A DNA stretch of 64,000 nt from Kosakonia sp. H02 (GTDB lineage: Bacteria > Pseudomonadota > Gammaproteobacteria > Enterobacterales > Enterobacteriaceae), in the NCBI GenBank assembly GCA_030704225.1, contig CP131915.1, positions 4,030,001-4,094,000 on the forward strand, read 5' to 3'. The position numbers and the translations under genes are program-made. Positions within the stretch are counted from its first letter, which is position 1, and every line of letters starts with the position of its first letter. The notes beneath the pieces are model-generated. The model searched no databases and was not told where the DNA came from. It worked only from the letters and a program-made list of their open reading frames with translations. Shown in pieces: positions 1 through 8,850 of the stretch.

Positions 1-1
1 T

Positions 2-355
2 GCGTTTTCTCCTGACGATTTAGCGACGTTGCCAGGCGATCGCACCTTGTCTGTCGTCTCAGGCTTTTATGAACTGTTCAGTGATAACAACCTGGTGCTG
101 ACATCCCTGAATGGGATTGCCAACGCAACGAAAAAAGGGGGTTATCTTGTTTATACGACCAAGTTCTGGAATCCAAAACTGGCATTGATGGCTCGTGTAC
201 TTCCCAGCCATAAAAAAGGGGAACACTGGCTGCTGCGTCGGCGAACTCAGCGTGAAATCGATCAGCTCGTAAAGCGCGCAGGCTTTGCCAAAATCACGCA
301 GCGTGTCGATCCGTGGGGGATGTTTAGCGTGACGCTAGCGAAAAAAGTCAGGTGA
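2..355 (+). CDS. C-terminal part of a class I SAM-dependent methyltransferase-like protein (partial)
   Basis: The reading frame is open from the left edge of the window, so only the last 117 or so residues are present. They resemble the C-terminal half of the putative methyltransferases of the Methyltransf_20 type: a VSGFYELF segment, then GGYLVY, then a charged LLRRRTQREIDQLVKRAGF stretch and a final strand pattern ending in TLAKK. The SAM-binding glycine motif would lie upstream of the window. The gene converges on gppA with about 50 bp between stops. In E. coli the neighbour on this side of gppA is rep, so this is probably an accessory gene. Substrate unknown; family assignment is from memory of the motif pattern. 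Confidence 0.6.
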   Translation, partial: AFSPDDLATLPGDRTLSVVSGFYELFSDNNLVLTSLNGIANATKKGGYLVYTTKFWNPKLALMARVLPSHKKGEHWLLRRRTQREIDQLVKRAGFAKITQRVDPWGMFSVTLAKKVR

Positions 356-408
356 TAGCGGGTGATTTTCTGACAAGAGGCGGGTCGGTTGCTGCGATAA
401 GGCCAATC

Positions 409-1905
409 TCAGCAATGTTCCTGGCGGATTTCCAGCGGCCAGTGGACATAACTTTGCCACTGACTTTCCTGTTCGATCAACTCCGCGCCAAGCGGATGGC
501 TTGCCAGCCAGTCCTGCGGCAGTGCCAGCGTTAACGTCTCGCCTTCTGCCGAGACGGTAATATCTGGCAGCAGATCGTCACGACGGCGGCTGGCAAAAAT
601 AATCGCCAGACGTAACAGGCGGCACAAATGTTCCGCGACGCGCGGCGGCACGGCGTTTTGCTGATGCAAAGAGGAGAGATCAACAGCGTTAGTCTGGTTA
701 AGCAGCAACGTCGCGAGCAGTTTCTTTTGCGCGGGAGTGAAACCCGGCAGATCGAGATTGCGTACCAGCCAGGCCGCATGCAGTGGCGCTTGTTTAAATT
801 CGATACTTAAACCAATTTCATGCAGTTCGCAGGCAACATGCAGGATTTCACTACTGTAAGCATCCAGTTCCCACTCTTTCGCCACATTTTGAGTAAAACG
901 TTGCGCCAGCGTGGAGACTCGTCTGGACTGGTCAATATCAATCATAAAGCGGCGTTGAATATTGCGCAGTGTGCGACTGCGGATATCCTGGTCAACCGCC
1001 AGATGAAGCATGCCGTAGACCAGGCCTTCACGCAGTGCGCCACCGGCCAGTGTCATGCTTTCAATATTCATTTCGGTGAAAATGGCGATCAGGATCGCTA
1101 AACCGCTGGGGAAGACCAGTGCGCGCTCCAGCGTCAGGCCTTCGATTTCCAGCTCTTCAAGCCGCCCGCACTGGATCGCGCGCTGCTTGAGTTGCTGCAA
1201 TTTAGCGAGGGTAATGCGCTCATCCATCCCCTGCGCCATCATGATCTCTTGCAGGGCTTGCACCGTGCCGGATGCGCCAACGCAGACTTTCCAGCCGTGA
1301 TGACGTAGCTCATCGGCGACCGGGCGCAGTACGTCACGCGCGGCCAGTTCTGCGGTATCGAAGTTTTCCTGGCCGAGATTGCGGTCGGTAAAAAAACGTT
1401 CAAGCCAGGTGACACAGCCCATCGACAGGCTGAATAACGAGGTGGTTTGTGCTCCTGTGCCGGTGACAAGTTCCGTGCTCGCTCCGCCAATATCCACCAC
1501 CAGACGCTGATCCGCGCCGCCGGTTGTATGGGCAACGCCCTGATAAATCAGGCGCGCTTCTTCTTCGCCGCTAATAACCTGCACTGGGCAGCCGAGAATT
1601 TCTCGCGCTTTGTCGAGGAAGTCCTGCGCATTAACGGCCAGACGCAGCGTGGCGGTTGCCACTACGCGGATTTGTTCCGGGGGGATATCTTGCAGACGCT
1701 CGGAAAAGAGGCGCAGACATTGCCAGCCGCGCTCCATCGCTTCCTCAGAGAGGCGATTTTCAGGGCTCAGGCCCGCCGCCAGGCGGACCTTGCGCTTAAT
1801 GCGGGAGAGGGTTTGAATACTTCCCGCCACCTCGCGCACAACCAGCATATGAAAACTATTGGAACCGAGATCAATGGCTGCATAGAGCGAGGCGGAACCG
1901 AGCAT
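409..1905 (-). CDS. gppA: Guanosine-5'-triphosphate,3'-diphosphate pyrophosphatase (pppGppase)
   Basis: Converts pppGpp to ppGpp in the stringent response and also acts as an exopolyphosphatase-family enzyme in the cytoplasm. The 498-residue product (E. coli 494) starts MLGSASLYAAIDLGSNSFHM, with the phosphate-1 loop of the actin/ASKHA fold (AAIDLGSNSFHM), the phosphate-2 loop VVDIGGASTEL and the segment GALREGLVYGML before the C-terminal HD-like helical domain. An upstream in-frame start at 1962 would add 19 residues that lie inside rhlB and are not found in homologues. The chosen ATG lies 4 bp after the rhlB stop and has an AGG-type ribosome site overlapping the rhlB end, so the two genes are probably cotranscribed and translationally coupled. 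Confidence 0.96.
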   Translation of the reverse strand: MLGSASLYAAIDLGSNSFHMLVVREVAGSIQTLSRIKRKVRLAAGLSPENRLSEEAMERGWQCLRLFSERLQDIPPEQIRVVATATLRLAVNAQDFLDKAREILGCPVQVISGEEEARLIYQGVAHTTGGADQRLVVDIGGASTELVTGTGAQTTSLFSLSMGCVTWLERFFTDRNLGQENFDTAELAARDVLRPVADELRHHGWKVCVGASGTVQALQEIMMAQGMDERITLAKLQQLKQRAIQCGRLEELEIEGLTLERALVFPSGLAILIAIFTEMNIESMTLAGGALREGLVYGMLHLAVDQDIRSRTLRNIQRRFMIDIDQSRRVSTLAQRFTQNVAKEWELDAYSSEILHVACELHEIGLSIEFKQAPLHAAWLVRNLDLPGFTPAQKKLLATLLLNQTNAVDLSSLHQQNAVPPRVAEHLCRLLRLAIIFASRRRDDLLPDITVSAEGETLTLALPQDWLASHPLGAELIEQESQWQSYVHWPLEIRQEHC

Positions 1906-1909
1906 ATTT

Positions 1910-3178
1910 TTAACCTGAACGACGACGATTACGTGGAGCACCACCGCTACGACGCGGACCATTACCGGAGCGCGAGCGCGTCAGACGCTTCGGCGGCGGC
2001 AGTTCGCTGAGCAACGCTTCCGGATCGTATTTACTGACCGGAATGGAGTGACCAATATAGCTTTCAATCGCTGGCAGGTTCAGCGCGTACTCTTCACAGG
2101 CCAGGCTGATGGAGCTACCACTGGCACCGGCGCGACCAGTACGGCCAATACGGTGAACGTAATCTTCACAATCGTCCGGCAGATCGTAGTTAAAAACGTG
2201 CGTGACAGCGGGAATGTGCAAACCGCGCGCGGCAACATCTGTCGCCACCAGAATATCGAGATCGCCACGGGTGAATTCATCAAGAATGCGCAGGCGTTTT
2301 TTCTGCGCCACATCACCCGTCAACAACCCTACACGGTGACCATCTGCGGCAAGGCTTCCCCAGATATCTTCACAGCGGTGTTTAGTATTAGCGAAAATAA
2401 TGGCGCGATCGGGCCACTCTTCTTCGATCAGGGTTTGCAGTAAGCGCATTTTCTCGTCATTAGACGGATAGAAAAGCTCTTCTTTAATGCGGTGGCCGGT
2501 TTTCTGTTCCGGTTCCACTTCAACATATTCCGCGTTGTTCATCTGCTCAAATGCCAGTTCACGCACCCGATAAGAGAGGGTGGCAGAGAACAGCATATTC
2601 AGGCGCTGATCTGTTGCTGGCATACGGCGGAACAGCCAGCGAATATCTTTAATAAAACCCAGATCGTACATGCGATCGGCTTCGTCCAGCACCACGACCT
2701 GAATCGCGCCCAGGTTAATGTGGTTCTGCTTGGTGTAATCGATCATACGACCCGTGGTGCCGATAAGAATATCGACGCCGCTTTCCAGCACTTTCAGCTG
2801 TTTGTCGTAGCCATCACCGCCATAAGCCAGCCCCAGCTTCAGGCCAGTTGCCTGCGCCAGCGGCTCTGCATCAGCGTGAATTTGCACCGCCAGTTCACGC
2901 GTCGGAGCCATAATAATGGCGCGCGGCTGGTTAACTTTGCGGTCTTCGATTGCCGGGTGAGAGAGGAGATAATGGAACGTTGACGTTAAAAACGCCATCG
3001 TTTTACCGGTACCGGTTTGCGCCTGACCTGCAACGTCACGGCCCGCCAGCGTCAGCGGAAGAGCCAGAGCCTGTATAGGCGTGCAATTATGAAACCCTTT
3101 ATTTTCAAGGGCTTCAATAACTTTTGGGTGCAGGGCGAAGTCGGAAAACTTCTGTTCTGTCAAATGTGTTTTGCTCAT
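1910..3178 (-). CDS. rhlB: ATP-dependent RNA helicase RhlB, DEAD-box
   Basis: DEAD-box helicase of the RNA degradosome that unwinds structured RNA for RNase E and PNPase. The 422-residue protein (E. coli 421) shows the family motifs in order: Q motif near residue 9-36, Walker A QTGTGKT, PTRELA, VVLDEADRM, FSATLS, the motif IV-V region with VATDVAARGLHIP, and HRIGRTGRAG. The C-terminal tail is rich in Arg and Gly (about residues 398-422), as expected for its RNA and RNase E contacts. It is divergent from trxA with a 144-bp gap and leads the rhlB-gppA pair. Confidence 0.98.
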   Translation of the reverse strand: MSKTHLTEQKFSDFALHPKVIEALENKGFHNCTPIQALALPLTLAGRDVAGQAQTGTGKTMAFLTSTFHYLLSHPAIEDRKVNQPRAIIMAPTRELAVQIHADAEPLAQATGLKLGLAYGGDGYDKQLKVLESGVDILIGTTGRMIDYTKQNHINLGAIQVVVLDEADRMYDLGFIKDIRWLFRRMPATDQRLNMLFSATLSYRVRELAFEQMNNAEYVEVEPEQKTGHRIKEELFYPSNDEKMRLLQTLIEEEWPDRAIIFANTKHRCEDIWGSLAADGHRVGLLTGDVAQKKRLRILDEFTRGDLDILVATDVAARGLHIPAVTHVFNYDLPDDCEDYVHRIGRTGRAGASGSSISLACEEYALNLPAIESYIGHSIPVSKYDPEALLSELPPPKRLTRSRSGNGPRRSGGAPRNRRRSG

Positions 3179-3322
3179 AGTGTGGTAGAATATCAGCTTA
3201 CTATTGCTTTACGAAAGCGTATCCGGTGAAATAAAGTCAACCTTTAGTTGGTTATTGCGGCATCAACACGTTGCTGTTTTATGCTACACCAACATACCAG
3301 GCTTATTCCTGTGGAGTTATAT

Positions 3323-3652
3323 ATGAGCGATAAAATTATTCACCTGACTGACGATAGTTTTGACACGGATGTACTCAAAGCGAACGGGCTTGTACTCGTT
3401 GATTTCTGGGCAGAGTGGTGTGGACCGTGCAAAATGATCGCCCCGATTCTGGATGAGATCGCTAATGAGTACGAAGGCAAGTTGACCATTGCGAAACTGA
3501 ACATCGACCAGAATCCAGGCACTGCGCCGAAATATGGCATTCGTGGTATCCCGACCCTGCTGCTGTTTAAAAATGGCGAAGTGGCGGCAACCAAAGTGGG
3601 TGCACTGTCTAAAGGCCAGTTGAAAGAGTTCCTGGACGCCAACCTGGCGTAA
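3323..3652 (+). CDS. trxA: Thioredoxin 1
   Basis: Cytoplasmic dithiol reductant for ribonucleotide reductase, PAPS reductase and methionine sulfoxide reductases, also the processivity partner of phage T7 polymerase. The 109-residue protein has the redox motif WCGPC with Cys33 and Cys36, the buried Asp in VDFWAEW and the cis-proline segment GIRGIPTLLLF. The start is the ATG at 3323, preceded by a GGAG ribosome site at 3312-3315. The longer frame from 3248 would add 25 residues absent from the family. A stable hairpin follows the stop, and rho lies downstream as in E. coli. Confidence 0.98.
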   Translation: MSDKIIHLTDDSFDTDVLKANGLVLVDFWAEWCGPCKMIAPILDEIANEYEGKLTIAKLNIDQNPGTAPKYGIRGIPTLLLFKNGEVAATKVGALSKGQLKEFLDANLA

Positions 3653-3674
3653 TTCCAGACTCCGTCGGTGCGGT

Positions 3675-3702
3675 CAGCGATCCTAAATTCTTAGGATCGC
3701 TG
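3675..3702 (+). terminator. Perfect 12-bp hairpin between trxA and the rho leader
   Basis: The arms CAGCGATCCTAA and TTAGGATCGCTG are exactly complementary across a 4-base loop (ATTC). No T run follows, so this is not a classical intrinsic terminator. It may stabilise the 3' end of trxA mRNA or act with Rho in the leader of rho. Role inferred, structure seen directly. Confidence 0.55.
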
Positions 3703-3835
3703 GACGCCCGCCTCCAGCCGTGCTAATTTAGTTTTGACTTCGTTTTGAACATCCTTTAGTTGTTTGAATCTTGCATTACCCCGATACTTCCCGCTGAGCG
3801 ATACCGCTGCGTAGAGAAGTAGACAGATTCCGGGC

Positions 3836-3910
3836 TTGTCACTCATTCCGTCTCATCGTTTCAGTTCTGCGTACTTTCCTGTGACCAGGCACCGATCAGA
3901 CATGAGTTGA
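3836..3910 (+). CDS. rhoL: rho operon leader peptide RhoL, degenerate or TTG-started
   Basis: The frame ending at the TGA at 3908-3910 encodes HRFSSAYFPVTRHRSDMS at its end, close to the E. coli RhoL leader (ending CRFSSAYSPVTRQRKDMSR). The upstream part also aligns (RSRQIPGLSLIP against RSEQISGSSLNP). The codon at the place of the E. coli ATG is TAG (3812-3814), so the usual start is lost. The only remaining conventional start in frame is TTG at 3836, giving 24 codons. No clear ribosome site is seen. Either a shortened leader is translated or the leader is now non-coding. The remaining leader between trxA and rho (3653-3997) holds only this and the hairpin at 3675. Confidence 0.45.
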   Translation: MSLIPSHRFSSAYFPVTRHRSDMS

Positions 3911-3997
3911 TGGCCGTTAACAGGCATGGATGACCCTGCCATACCATTCACAACATTAAGTTCGAGTATCACCCCGAGTTTAAGAACCCACACCATT

Positions 3998-5257
3998 ATG
4001 AATCTTACCGAATTAAAGAATACGCCGGTTTCTGAGCTGATCACTCTCGGCGAAAATATGGGGCTGGAAAACCTGGCCCGTATGCGCAAACAGGACATCA
4101 TTTTCGCCATCCTGAAGCAGCACGCGAAGAGTGGCGAAGATATCTTTGGCGACGGTGTGCTGGAGATTTTGCAGGATGGATTTGGTTTCCTCCGTTCCGC
4201 AGACAGCTCCTACCTCGCCGGCCCTGACGACATCTACGTATCCCCCAGCCAAATCCGCCGTTTCAACCTCCGCACCGGTGACACCATTTCAGGTAAGATT
4301 CGCCCGCCTAAAGAAGGTGAACGTTACTTTGCCCTGCTGAAAGTTAACGAGGTGAACTACGATAAACCGGAAAACGCGCGTAATAAGATTCTGTTCGAGA
4401 ACTTAACGCCGCTGCACGCGAACTCTCGCCTGCGTATGGAACGTGGTAATGGCTCCACCGAAGACTTAACCGCTCGCGTACTGGATCTGGCGTCGCCAAT
4501 CGGCCGCGGCCAGCGTGGTCTGATCGTGGCACCGCCGAAAGCCGGTAAAACCATGCTGCTGCAAAACATCGCGCAGAGCATCGCATACAACCATCCTGAC
4601 TGTGTGCTGATGGTGCTGCTGATTGATGAACGTCCGGAAGAAGTAACAGAAATGCAGCGCCTGGTGAAAGGCGAAGTGGTTGCGTCAACCTTCGATGAAC
4701 CTGCTTCCCGCCACGTGCAGGTTGCTGAAATGGTTATTGAAAAAGCCAAACGCCTGGTTGAGCACAAGAAAGACGTTATCATTCTGCTCGACTCCATCAC
4801 CCGTCTGGCTCGCGCTTACAACACCGTCGTTCCGGCGTCCGGTAAAGTGTTGACCGGTGGTGTGGATGCCAACGCCCTGCATCGTCCGAAGCGTTTCTTC
4901 GGTGCTGCGCGTAACGTGGAAGAGGGCGGTAGCCTGACCATTATCGCGACCGCGCTTATCGATACCGGTTCGAAAATGGACGAAGTGATTTACGAAGAGT
5001 TTAAAGGCACCGGTAACATGGAGCTGCATCTCTCGCGTAAAATCGCTGAAAAACGCGTCTTCCCGGCGATTGATTACAACCGCTCCGGTACCCGTAAAGA
5101 AGAGCTGCTTACCACTCAGGAAGAACTGCAAAAAATGTGGATCCTGCGCAAAATCATTCACCCAATGGGTGAGATCGATGCGATGGAGTTCCTCATCAAC
5201 AAGCTGGCTATGACGAAGACTAATGACGAGTTCTTCGACATGATGAAGCGCTCTTAA
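3998..5257 (+). CDS. rho: Transcription termination factor Rho
   Basis: Hexameric RNA-dependent ATPase that ends transcription at unstructured C-rich RNA. The 419-residue length equals the E. coli protein. The N-terminal RNA-binding domain (about 1-130, with the cold-shock-like fold around GFGFLRS) is followed by the RecA-like domain with Walker A APPKAGKT near residues 179-186, Walker B in VIILLDSITRLARAYN, and the Q-loop/secondary RNA site around LTGGVDANALHRPKRFFGAARN. The start is the ATG at 3998; the frame is open further up to 3926, but the added 24 residues are not in the family. Expression is expected to be autoregulated through its long leader. Confidence 0.98.
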   Translation: MNLTELKNTPVSELITLGENMGLENLARMRKQDIIFAILKQHAKSGEDIFGDGVLEILQDGFGFLRSADSSYLAGPDDIYVSPSQIRRFNLRTGDTISGKIRPPKEGERYFALLKVNEVNYDKPENARNKILFENLTPLHANSRLRMERGNGSTEDLTARVLDLASPIGRGQRGLIVAPPKAGKTMLLQNIAQSIAYNHPDCVLMVLLIDERPEEVTEMQRLVKGEVVASTFDEPASRHVQVAEMVIEKAKRLVEHKKDVIILLDSITRLARAYNTVVPASGKVLTGGVDANALHRPKRFFGAARNVEEGGSLTIIATALIDTGSKMDEVIYEEFKGTGNMELHLSRKIAEKRVFPAIDYNRSGTRKEELLTTQEELQKMWILRKIIHPMGEIDAMEFLINKLAMTKTNDEFFDMMKRS

Positions 5258-5275
5258 TTTAAATAAACCTCAGAA

Positions 5276-5301
5276 GCGCCACGTTTTTACGTGGCGTTTT
5301 T
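5276..5301 (+). terminator. Intrinsic terminator of rho
   Basis: A stem of CGCCACG and CGTGGCG around a T-rich loop is followed by five T residues, 19 bp after the rho stop. It separates rho from the ECA operon. Confidence 0.85.
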
Positions 5302-5500
5302 CATTTATGGGCTATACGCTATATGCACTGAGACAGGTATTGTCCGACGCTGGCGTCACCCGATAGGTTATTAATCAGCTGAATATCCTACCTGGTTGAA
5401 AAGTAAACAATAATACCCGCGTAAGACCTGCATTCTCCTTTTATGGGGCATGGCAACGTCGTTATACTGTCAGGATAAACATTAGCTGAGAGCATGCATT

Positions 5501-6604
5501 GTGAATCTACTCACTGCTTTTACTGAATTATTCAGTATTTTTTTGTTTACTACGCTTTTCTTATTTATTGCCCGTAAAGTGGCAAAACGGATTGGTCTGG
5601 TAGACAAACCCAACTTTCGCAAACGCCATCAGGGACTGATTCCGTTAGTTGGGGGCATTTCAGTCTATGCCGGGATTTGTTTTACCTTTGGCATTACCAA
5701 TTATTATATTCCGCACGCCGCCCTCTATCTTCTTTGCGCTGGTGCGCTGGTGTTCATCGGTGCGCTGGACGATCGTTTTGATATTAGCGTTAAATTCCGC
5801 GCGTCTGTTCAGGCGCTTGTCGCTGTCGTGATGATGGTGGTCGGCAAACTTTATCTGAGTAGTCTGGGGTACATCTTCGGCTCGTGGGAGATGGTGCTCG
5901 GCCCCTTTGGTTATCTGCTCACGTTGTTTGCCGTTTGGGCTGCCATCAACGCTTTCAATATGGTCGATGGTATCGATGGCCTGCTGGGCGGACTCTCTTG
6001 CGTTTCATTCGCCGCTATCGGTTTTATTTTATGGTTCGACGGGCAATCAAGCCTCGCGCTCTGGTGTTTTGCCATGATCGCCGCAATCCTGCCGTACATT
6101 TTGCTAAACCTTGGCGTGCTGGGACGCCGCTACAAAGTCTTTATGGGTGACGCTGGCAGTACGCTCATCGGCTTTACTGTGATCTGGATTTTACTGGAAA
6201 CGACTCAGGGCAAAACTCATCCCATCAGCCCGGTGACTGCATTGTGGATTATTGCCATTCCGCTGATGGATATGGTCGCGATTATGTATCGTCGCCTGCG
6301 TAAAGGCATGAGTCCTTTCTCACCCGATCGCCAGCACATTCATCATCTCATCATGCGTGCAGGTTTTACTTCCCGTCAGGCATTCGTGCTGATCACGCTG
6401 GCTGCGGCTCTGCTTGCCAGCATCGGTGTGGTGACGGAGTATCTCCGCCTCATCCCAGAATGGGTAATGTTGGCATTATTCTTGCTAGCGTTCTTTTTGT
6501 ATGGCTACTGTATTAAACGTGCGTGGAAAGTGGCGCGTTTTATCAAACGGGTAAAACGCAGAATGCGCCGTAACAGAGGTCAAAAATCAACACTAACCAA
6601 GTAA
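5501..6604 (+). CDS. wecA: UDP-N-acetylglucosamine--undecaprenyl-phosphate N-acetylglucosamine-1-phosphotransferase
   Basis: First membrane step of enterobacterial common antigen (and of many O antigens): transfers GlcNAc-1-phosphate from UDP-GlcNAc to undecaprenyl phosphate. The 367-residue protein has about eleven membrane segments and the MraY/WecA motifs: DDRFD near residue 90, NAFNMVDGIDGLLGG near 150-165 and the cytoplasmic HIHH loop (RQHIHHLIMRAGF). The start codon is GTG at 5501, as in E. coli. It is the first gene of the ECA operon. A TATACT-like -10 is seen at 5463-5468, with a weak TTTATG -35 17 bp upstream. The gap 5302-5500 shows no gene. Confidence 0.98.
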   Translation: MNLLTAFTELFSIFLFTTLFLFIARKVAKRIGLVDKPNFRKRHQGLIPLVGGISVYAGICFTFGITNYYIPHAALYLLCAGALVFIGALDDRFDISVKFRASVQALVAVVMMVVGKLYLSSLGYIFGSWEMVLGPFGYLLTLFAVWAAINAFNMVDGIDGLLGGLSCVSFAAIGFILWFDGQSSLALWCFAMIAAILPYILLNLGVLGRRYKVFMGDAGSTLIGFTVIWILLETTQGKTHPISPVTALWIIAIPLMDMVAIMYRRLRKGMSPFSPDRQHIHHLIMRAGFTSRQAFVLITLAAALLASIGVVTEYLRLIPEWVMLALFLLAFFLYGYCIKRAWKVARFIKRVKRRMRRNRGQKSTLTK

Positions 6605-6617
6605 AATCGGGAAAGCG

Positions 6618-7664
6618 ATGATTCAACAAGCGTCGGAAACACCTTCAGCGGTTACAGAAAATGAACTGGATATTCGGGGTTTGTTTCGTACTTTGTGGGC
6701 TGGAAAATTTTGGATCGCAGGCGTCGCGCTGCTCTTCGCCTTGCTCGCGCTGGTCTGGACCTTCTTTGCCCCTCAGCAATGGGGAGCTACCGCCGTTACC
6801 GACCGTCCAACCGTCAACATGCTTGGCGGATACTATTCCCAGCAGCAGTTTTTACGCAATCTGGATGTGAAAGCGAACCTTGCGCCCGCCGATCAAATTT
6901 CGGTCATGGATGAAGCGTACAAAGAGTTCATCATGCAGCTTGCCGCCTGGGATACGCGTCGCGATTTCTGGTCGCAAACGGATTACTACAAGCAGCGACA
7001 AGTCGGCAACAGCAAAGCCGATGCCGCCATGCTTGATGAGTTAATCAACAATATCCAGTACACGCCCGCAGATATCGTTCGCAACCAGAACGATAACGTG
7101 AAGCTGATTGCCGAAACCGCCCCGGACGCGAATAACCTGCTGCGTCAGTATGTTGCTTTCGCCAGCCAGCGCGCCGCCAGCCATCTTAATGACGAACTGA
7201 AAGGTGCATGGGCAGCACGGACTATCCAGATGAAAGCGCAGGTGAAGCGTCAGGAAGAGGTGGCAAAAGCGATTTACAACCGGCGTCTGCACAATGTTGA
7301 GCAAGCGTTGAGAGTCGCTGAGCAACATAATATCTCGCGCAATGAGACTGAGGTTCCGCCGGACGAGCTGCCGGATTCAGAGCTGTTTATGCTTGGCCGC
7401 CCGATGCTCCAGGCACGCCTGGAAAACCTGCAAGCGGTGGGGCCACAGTTCGATCTGGACTATGATCAAAACCGGGCAATGCTAAATACTCTTAACGTTG
7501 GCCCAACGCTGGATCCGCGTTTTCAGACTTATCGTTATTTGCGTACACCGGAAGAGCCGGTAAAACGCGACAGCCCGCGTCGTGCTTTCCTGATGATCAT
7601 GTGGGGTATTGTCGGTGCGTTAACCGGAGCTGGAGTGGCATTAGCGCGCCGCCGTTCGAACTAA
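6618..7664 (+). CDS. wzzE: ECA polysaccharide chain length modulation protein
   Basis: Polysaccharide co-polymerase in the inner membrane that sets the number of ECA trisaccharide repeats made by WzyE. The 348-residue protein has the Wzz layout: a cytoplasmic N terminus, membrane segment about residues 33-52, a long helical periplasmic domain, and a second membrane segment near the C terminus (MIMWGIVGALTGAGVALA) preceded by a proline-rich PEEPVKRDSPRRA stretch. It starts 13 bp after wecA. An 11-bp hairpin (7675-7699) follows the stop but has no T run, so it is more likely an mRNA processing or stability element inside the operon than a terminator. Confidence 0.97.
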   Translation: MIQQASETPSAVTENELDIRGLFRTLWAGKFWIAGVALLFALLALVWTFFAPQQWGATAVTDRPTVNMLGGYYSQQQFLRNLDVKANLAPADQISVMDEAYKEFIMQLAAWDTRRDFWSQTDYYKQRQVGNSKADAAMLDELINNIQYTPADIVRNQNDNVKLIAETAPDANNLLRQYVAFASQRAASHLNDELKGAWAARTIQMKAQVKRQEEVAKAIYNRRLHNVEQALRVAEQHNISRNETEVPPDELPDSELFMLGRPMLQARLENLQAVGPQFDLDYDQNRAMLNTLNVGPTLDPRFQTYRYLRTPEEPVKRDSPRRAFLMIMWGIVGALTGAGVALARRRSN

Positions 7665-7674
7665 ACGCCGTCTG

Positions 7675-7699
7675 AGATGAAGGCGCTGCGCCTTCATCT
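7675..7699 (+). other. Intra-operon hairpin between wzzE and wecB
   Basis: Arms AGATGAAGGCG and CGCCTTCATCT are perfectly complementary over 11 bp with a 3-base loop. No T run follows and the next gene begins 20 bp later, so read-through is expected. Confidence 0.6.
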
Positions 7700-7719
7700 T
7701 CTAACCAAAGAGAATCGTT

Positions 7720-8850
7720 GTGAAAGTACTGACCGTATTTGGCACACGCCCAGAAGCCATAAAAATGGCTCCTCTGGTACATGCGCTGGCAAAGGATCCT
7801 GACTTTGAGGCAAGAGTTTGCGTCACGGCACAGCATCGGGAGATGCTCGATCAGGTGCTAAACCTCTTTTCTATCGTCCCGGATTACGACCTGAATATTA
7901 TGCGCCCCGGGCAAGGGTTGACGGAAATTACCTGCGGTATCCTCGAAGGTCTGAAACCTATTCTTGAATCATTTCACCCGGATGTGGTGTTAGTTCATGG
8001 CGATACGACAACCACTATTGCCGCGAGCCTTGCCGCGTTTTACCAGCGTATTCCCGTTGGTCATGTCGAAGCGGGCCTGCGTACCGGGGATCTCTCTTCC
8101 CCCTGGCCTGAAGAAGCTAACCGTACTCTGACGGGTCACCTGGCGATGTACCATTTTGCGCCAACGGAGAACTCTCGTCACAATCTGCGGCGTGAAAATG
8201 TCGCCGACAATCGCATTTTCGTTACTGGTAATACGGTCATTGATGCACTCTTCTGGGTGCGCGATAGCGTGATGAACGATCCCTCACGTTACGAAGAGCT
8301 GGCGGCGCGTTACCCGTTTCTCGACAATGATAAGAAACTTATTCTGGTCACCGGTCATCGCCGCGAAAGCTTTGGGCGCGGGTTTGAGGATATTTGTCAT
8401 GCCCTGGCTGACATCGCCGCCGGGCATCAAGATGTGCAAATCATCTACCCGGTGCATCTCAACCCCAACGTTAGCGAGCCGGTAAACCGCATTCTGGGCC
8501 ATGTTGAAAATGTCTTTTTGATTGAACCACAGGATTACTTGCCGTTCCTGTGGTTGATGAATCACGCCTGGCTGATCCTCACTGATTCCGGCGGCATTCA
8601 GGAAGAAGCGCCTTCGCTGGGTAAACCGGTGCTGGTGATGCGTGATACCACCGAGCGTCCGGAAGCTGTGGATGCCGGTACCGTTAAACTTGTCGGCACG
8701 GATCGCCAGCGCATTGTGGAAGAGGTGACACGCCTGCTTTATGACAACGATGCCTGGCAGGCCATGAGTCACGCGCACAATCCGTATGGAGACGGGCAGG
8801 CATGTGGTCGCATTTTGCACGCACTCAAAAACAATCGGGTAACACTATGA
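7720..8850 (+). CDS. wecB: UDP-N-acetylglucosamine 2-epimerase (non-hydrolysing)
   Basis: Makes UDP-ManNAc from UDP-GlcNAc for ECA. The 376-residue length equals the E. coli enzyme, and the residues implicated in catalysis are all at matching positions: Asp95 (LVHGD), Glu117 (HVEAGLR), Glu131 (PEEANR) and His213 (TGHRRESFGRG). The fold is two Rossmann domains of the GT-B type. The start codon is GTG at 7720. Its stop overlaps the ATG of wecC, so the two enzymes of UDP-ManNAcA synthesis are translationally coupled. Confidence 0.98.
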   Translation: MKVLTVFGTRPEAIKMAPLVHALAKDPDFEARVCVTAQHREMLDQVLNLFSIVPDYDLNIMRPGQGLTEITCGILEGLKPILESFHPDVVLVHGDTTTTIAASLAAFYQRIPVGHVEAGLRTGDLSSPWPEEANRTLTGHLAMYHFAPTENSRHNLRRENVADNRIFVTGNTVIDALFWVRDSVMNDPSRYEELAARYPFLDNDKKLILVTGHRRESFGRGFEDICHALADIAAGHQDVQIIYPVHLNPNVSEPVNRILGHVENVFLIEPQDYLPFLWLMNHAWLILTDSGGIQEEAPSLGKPVLVMRDTTERPEAVDAGTVKLVGTDRQRIVEEVTRLLYDNDAWQAMSHAHNPYGDGQACGRILHALKNNRVTL

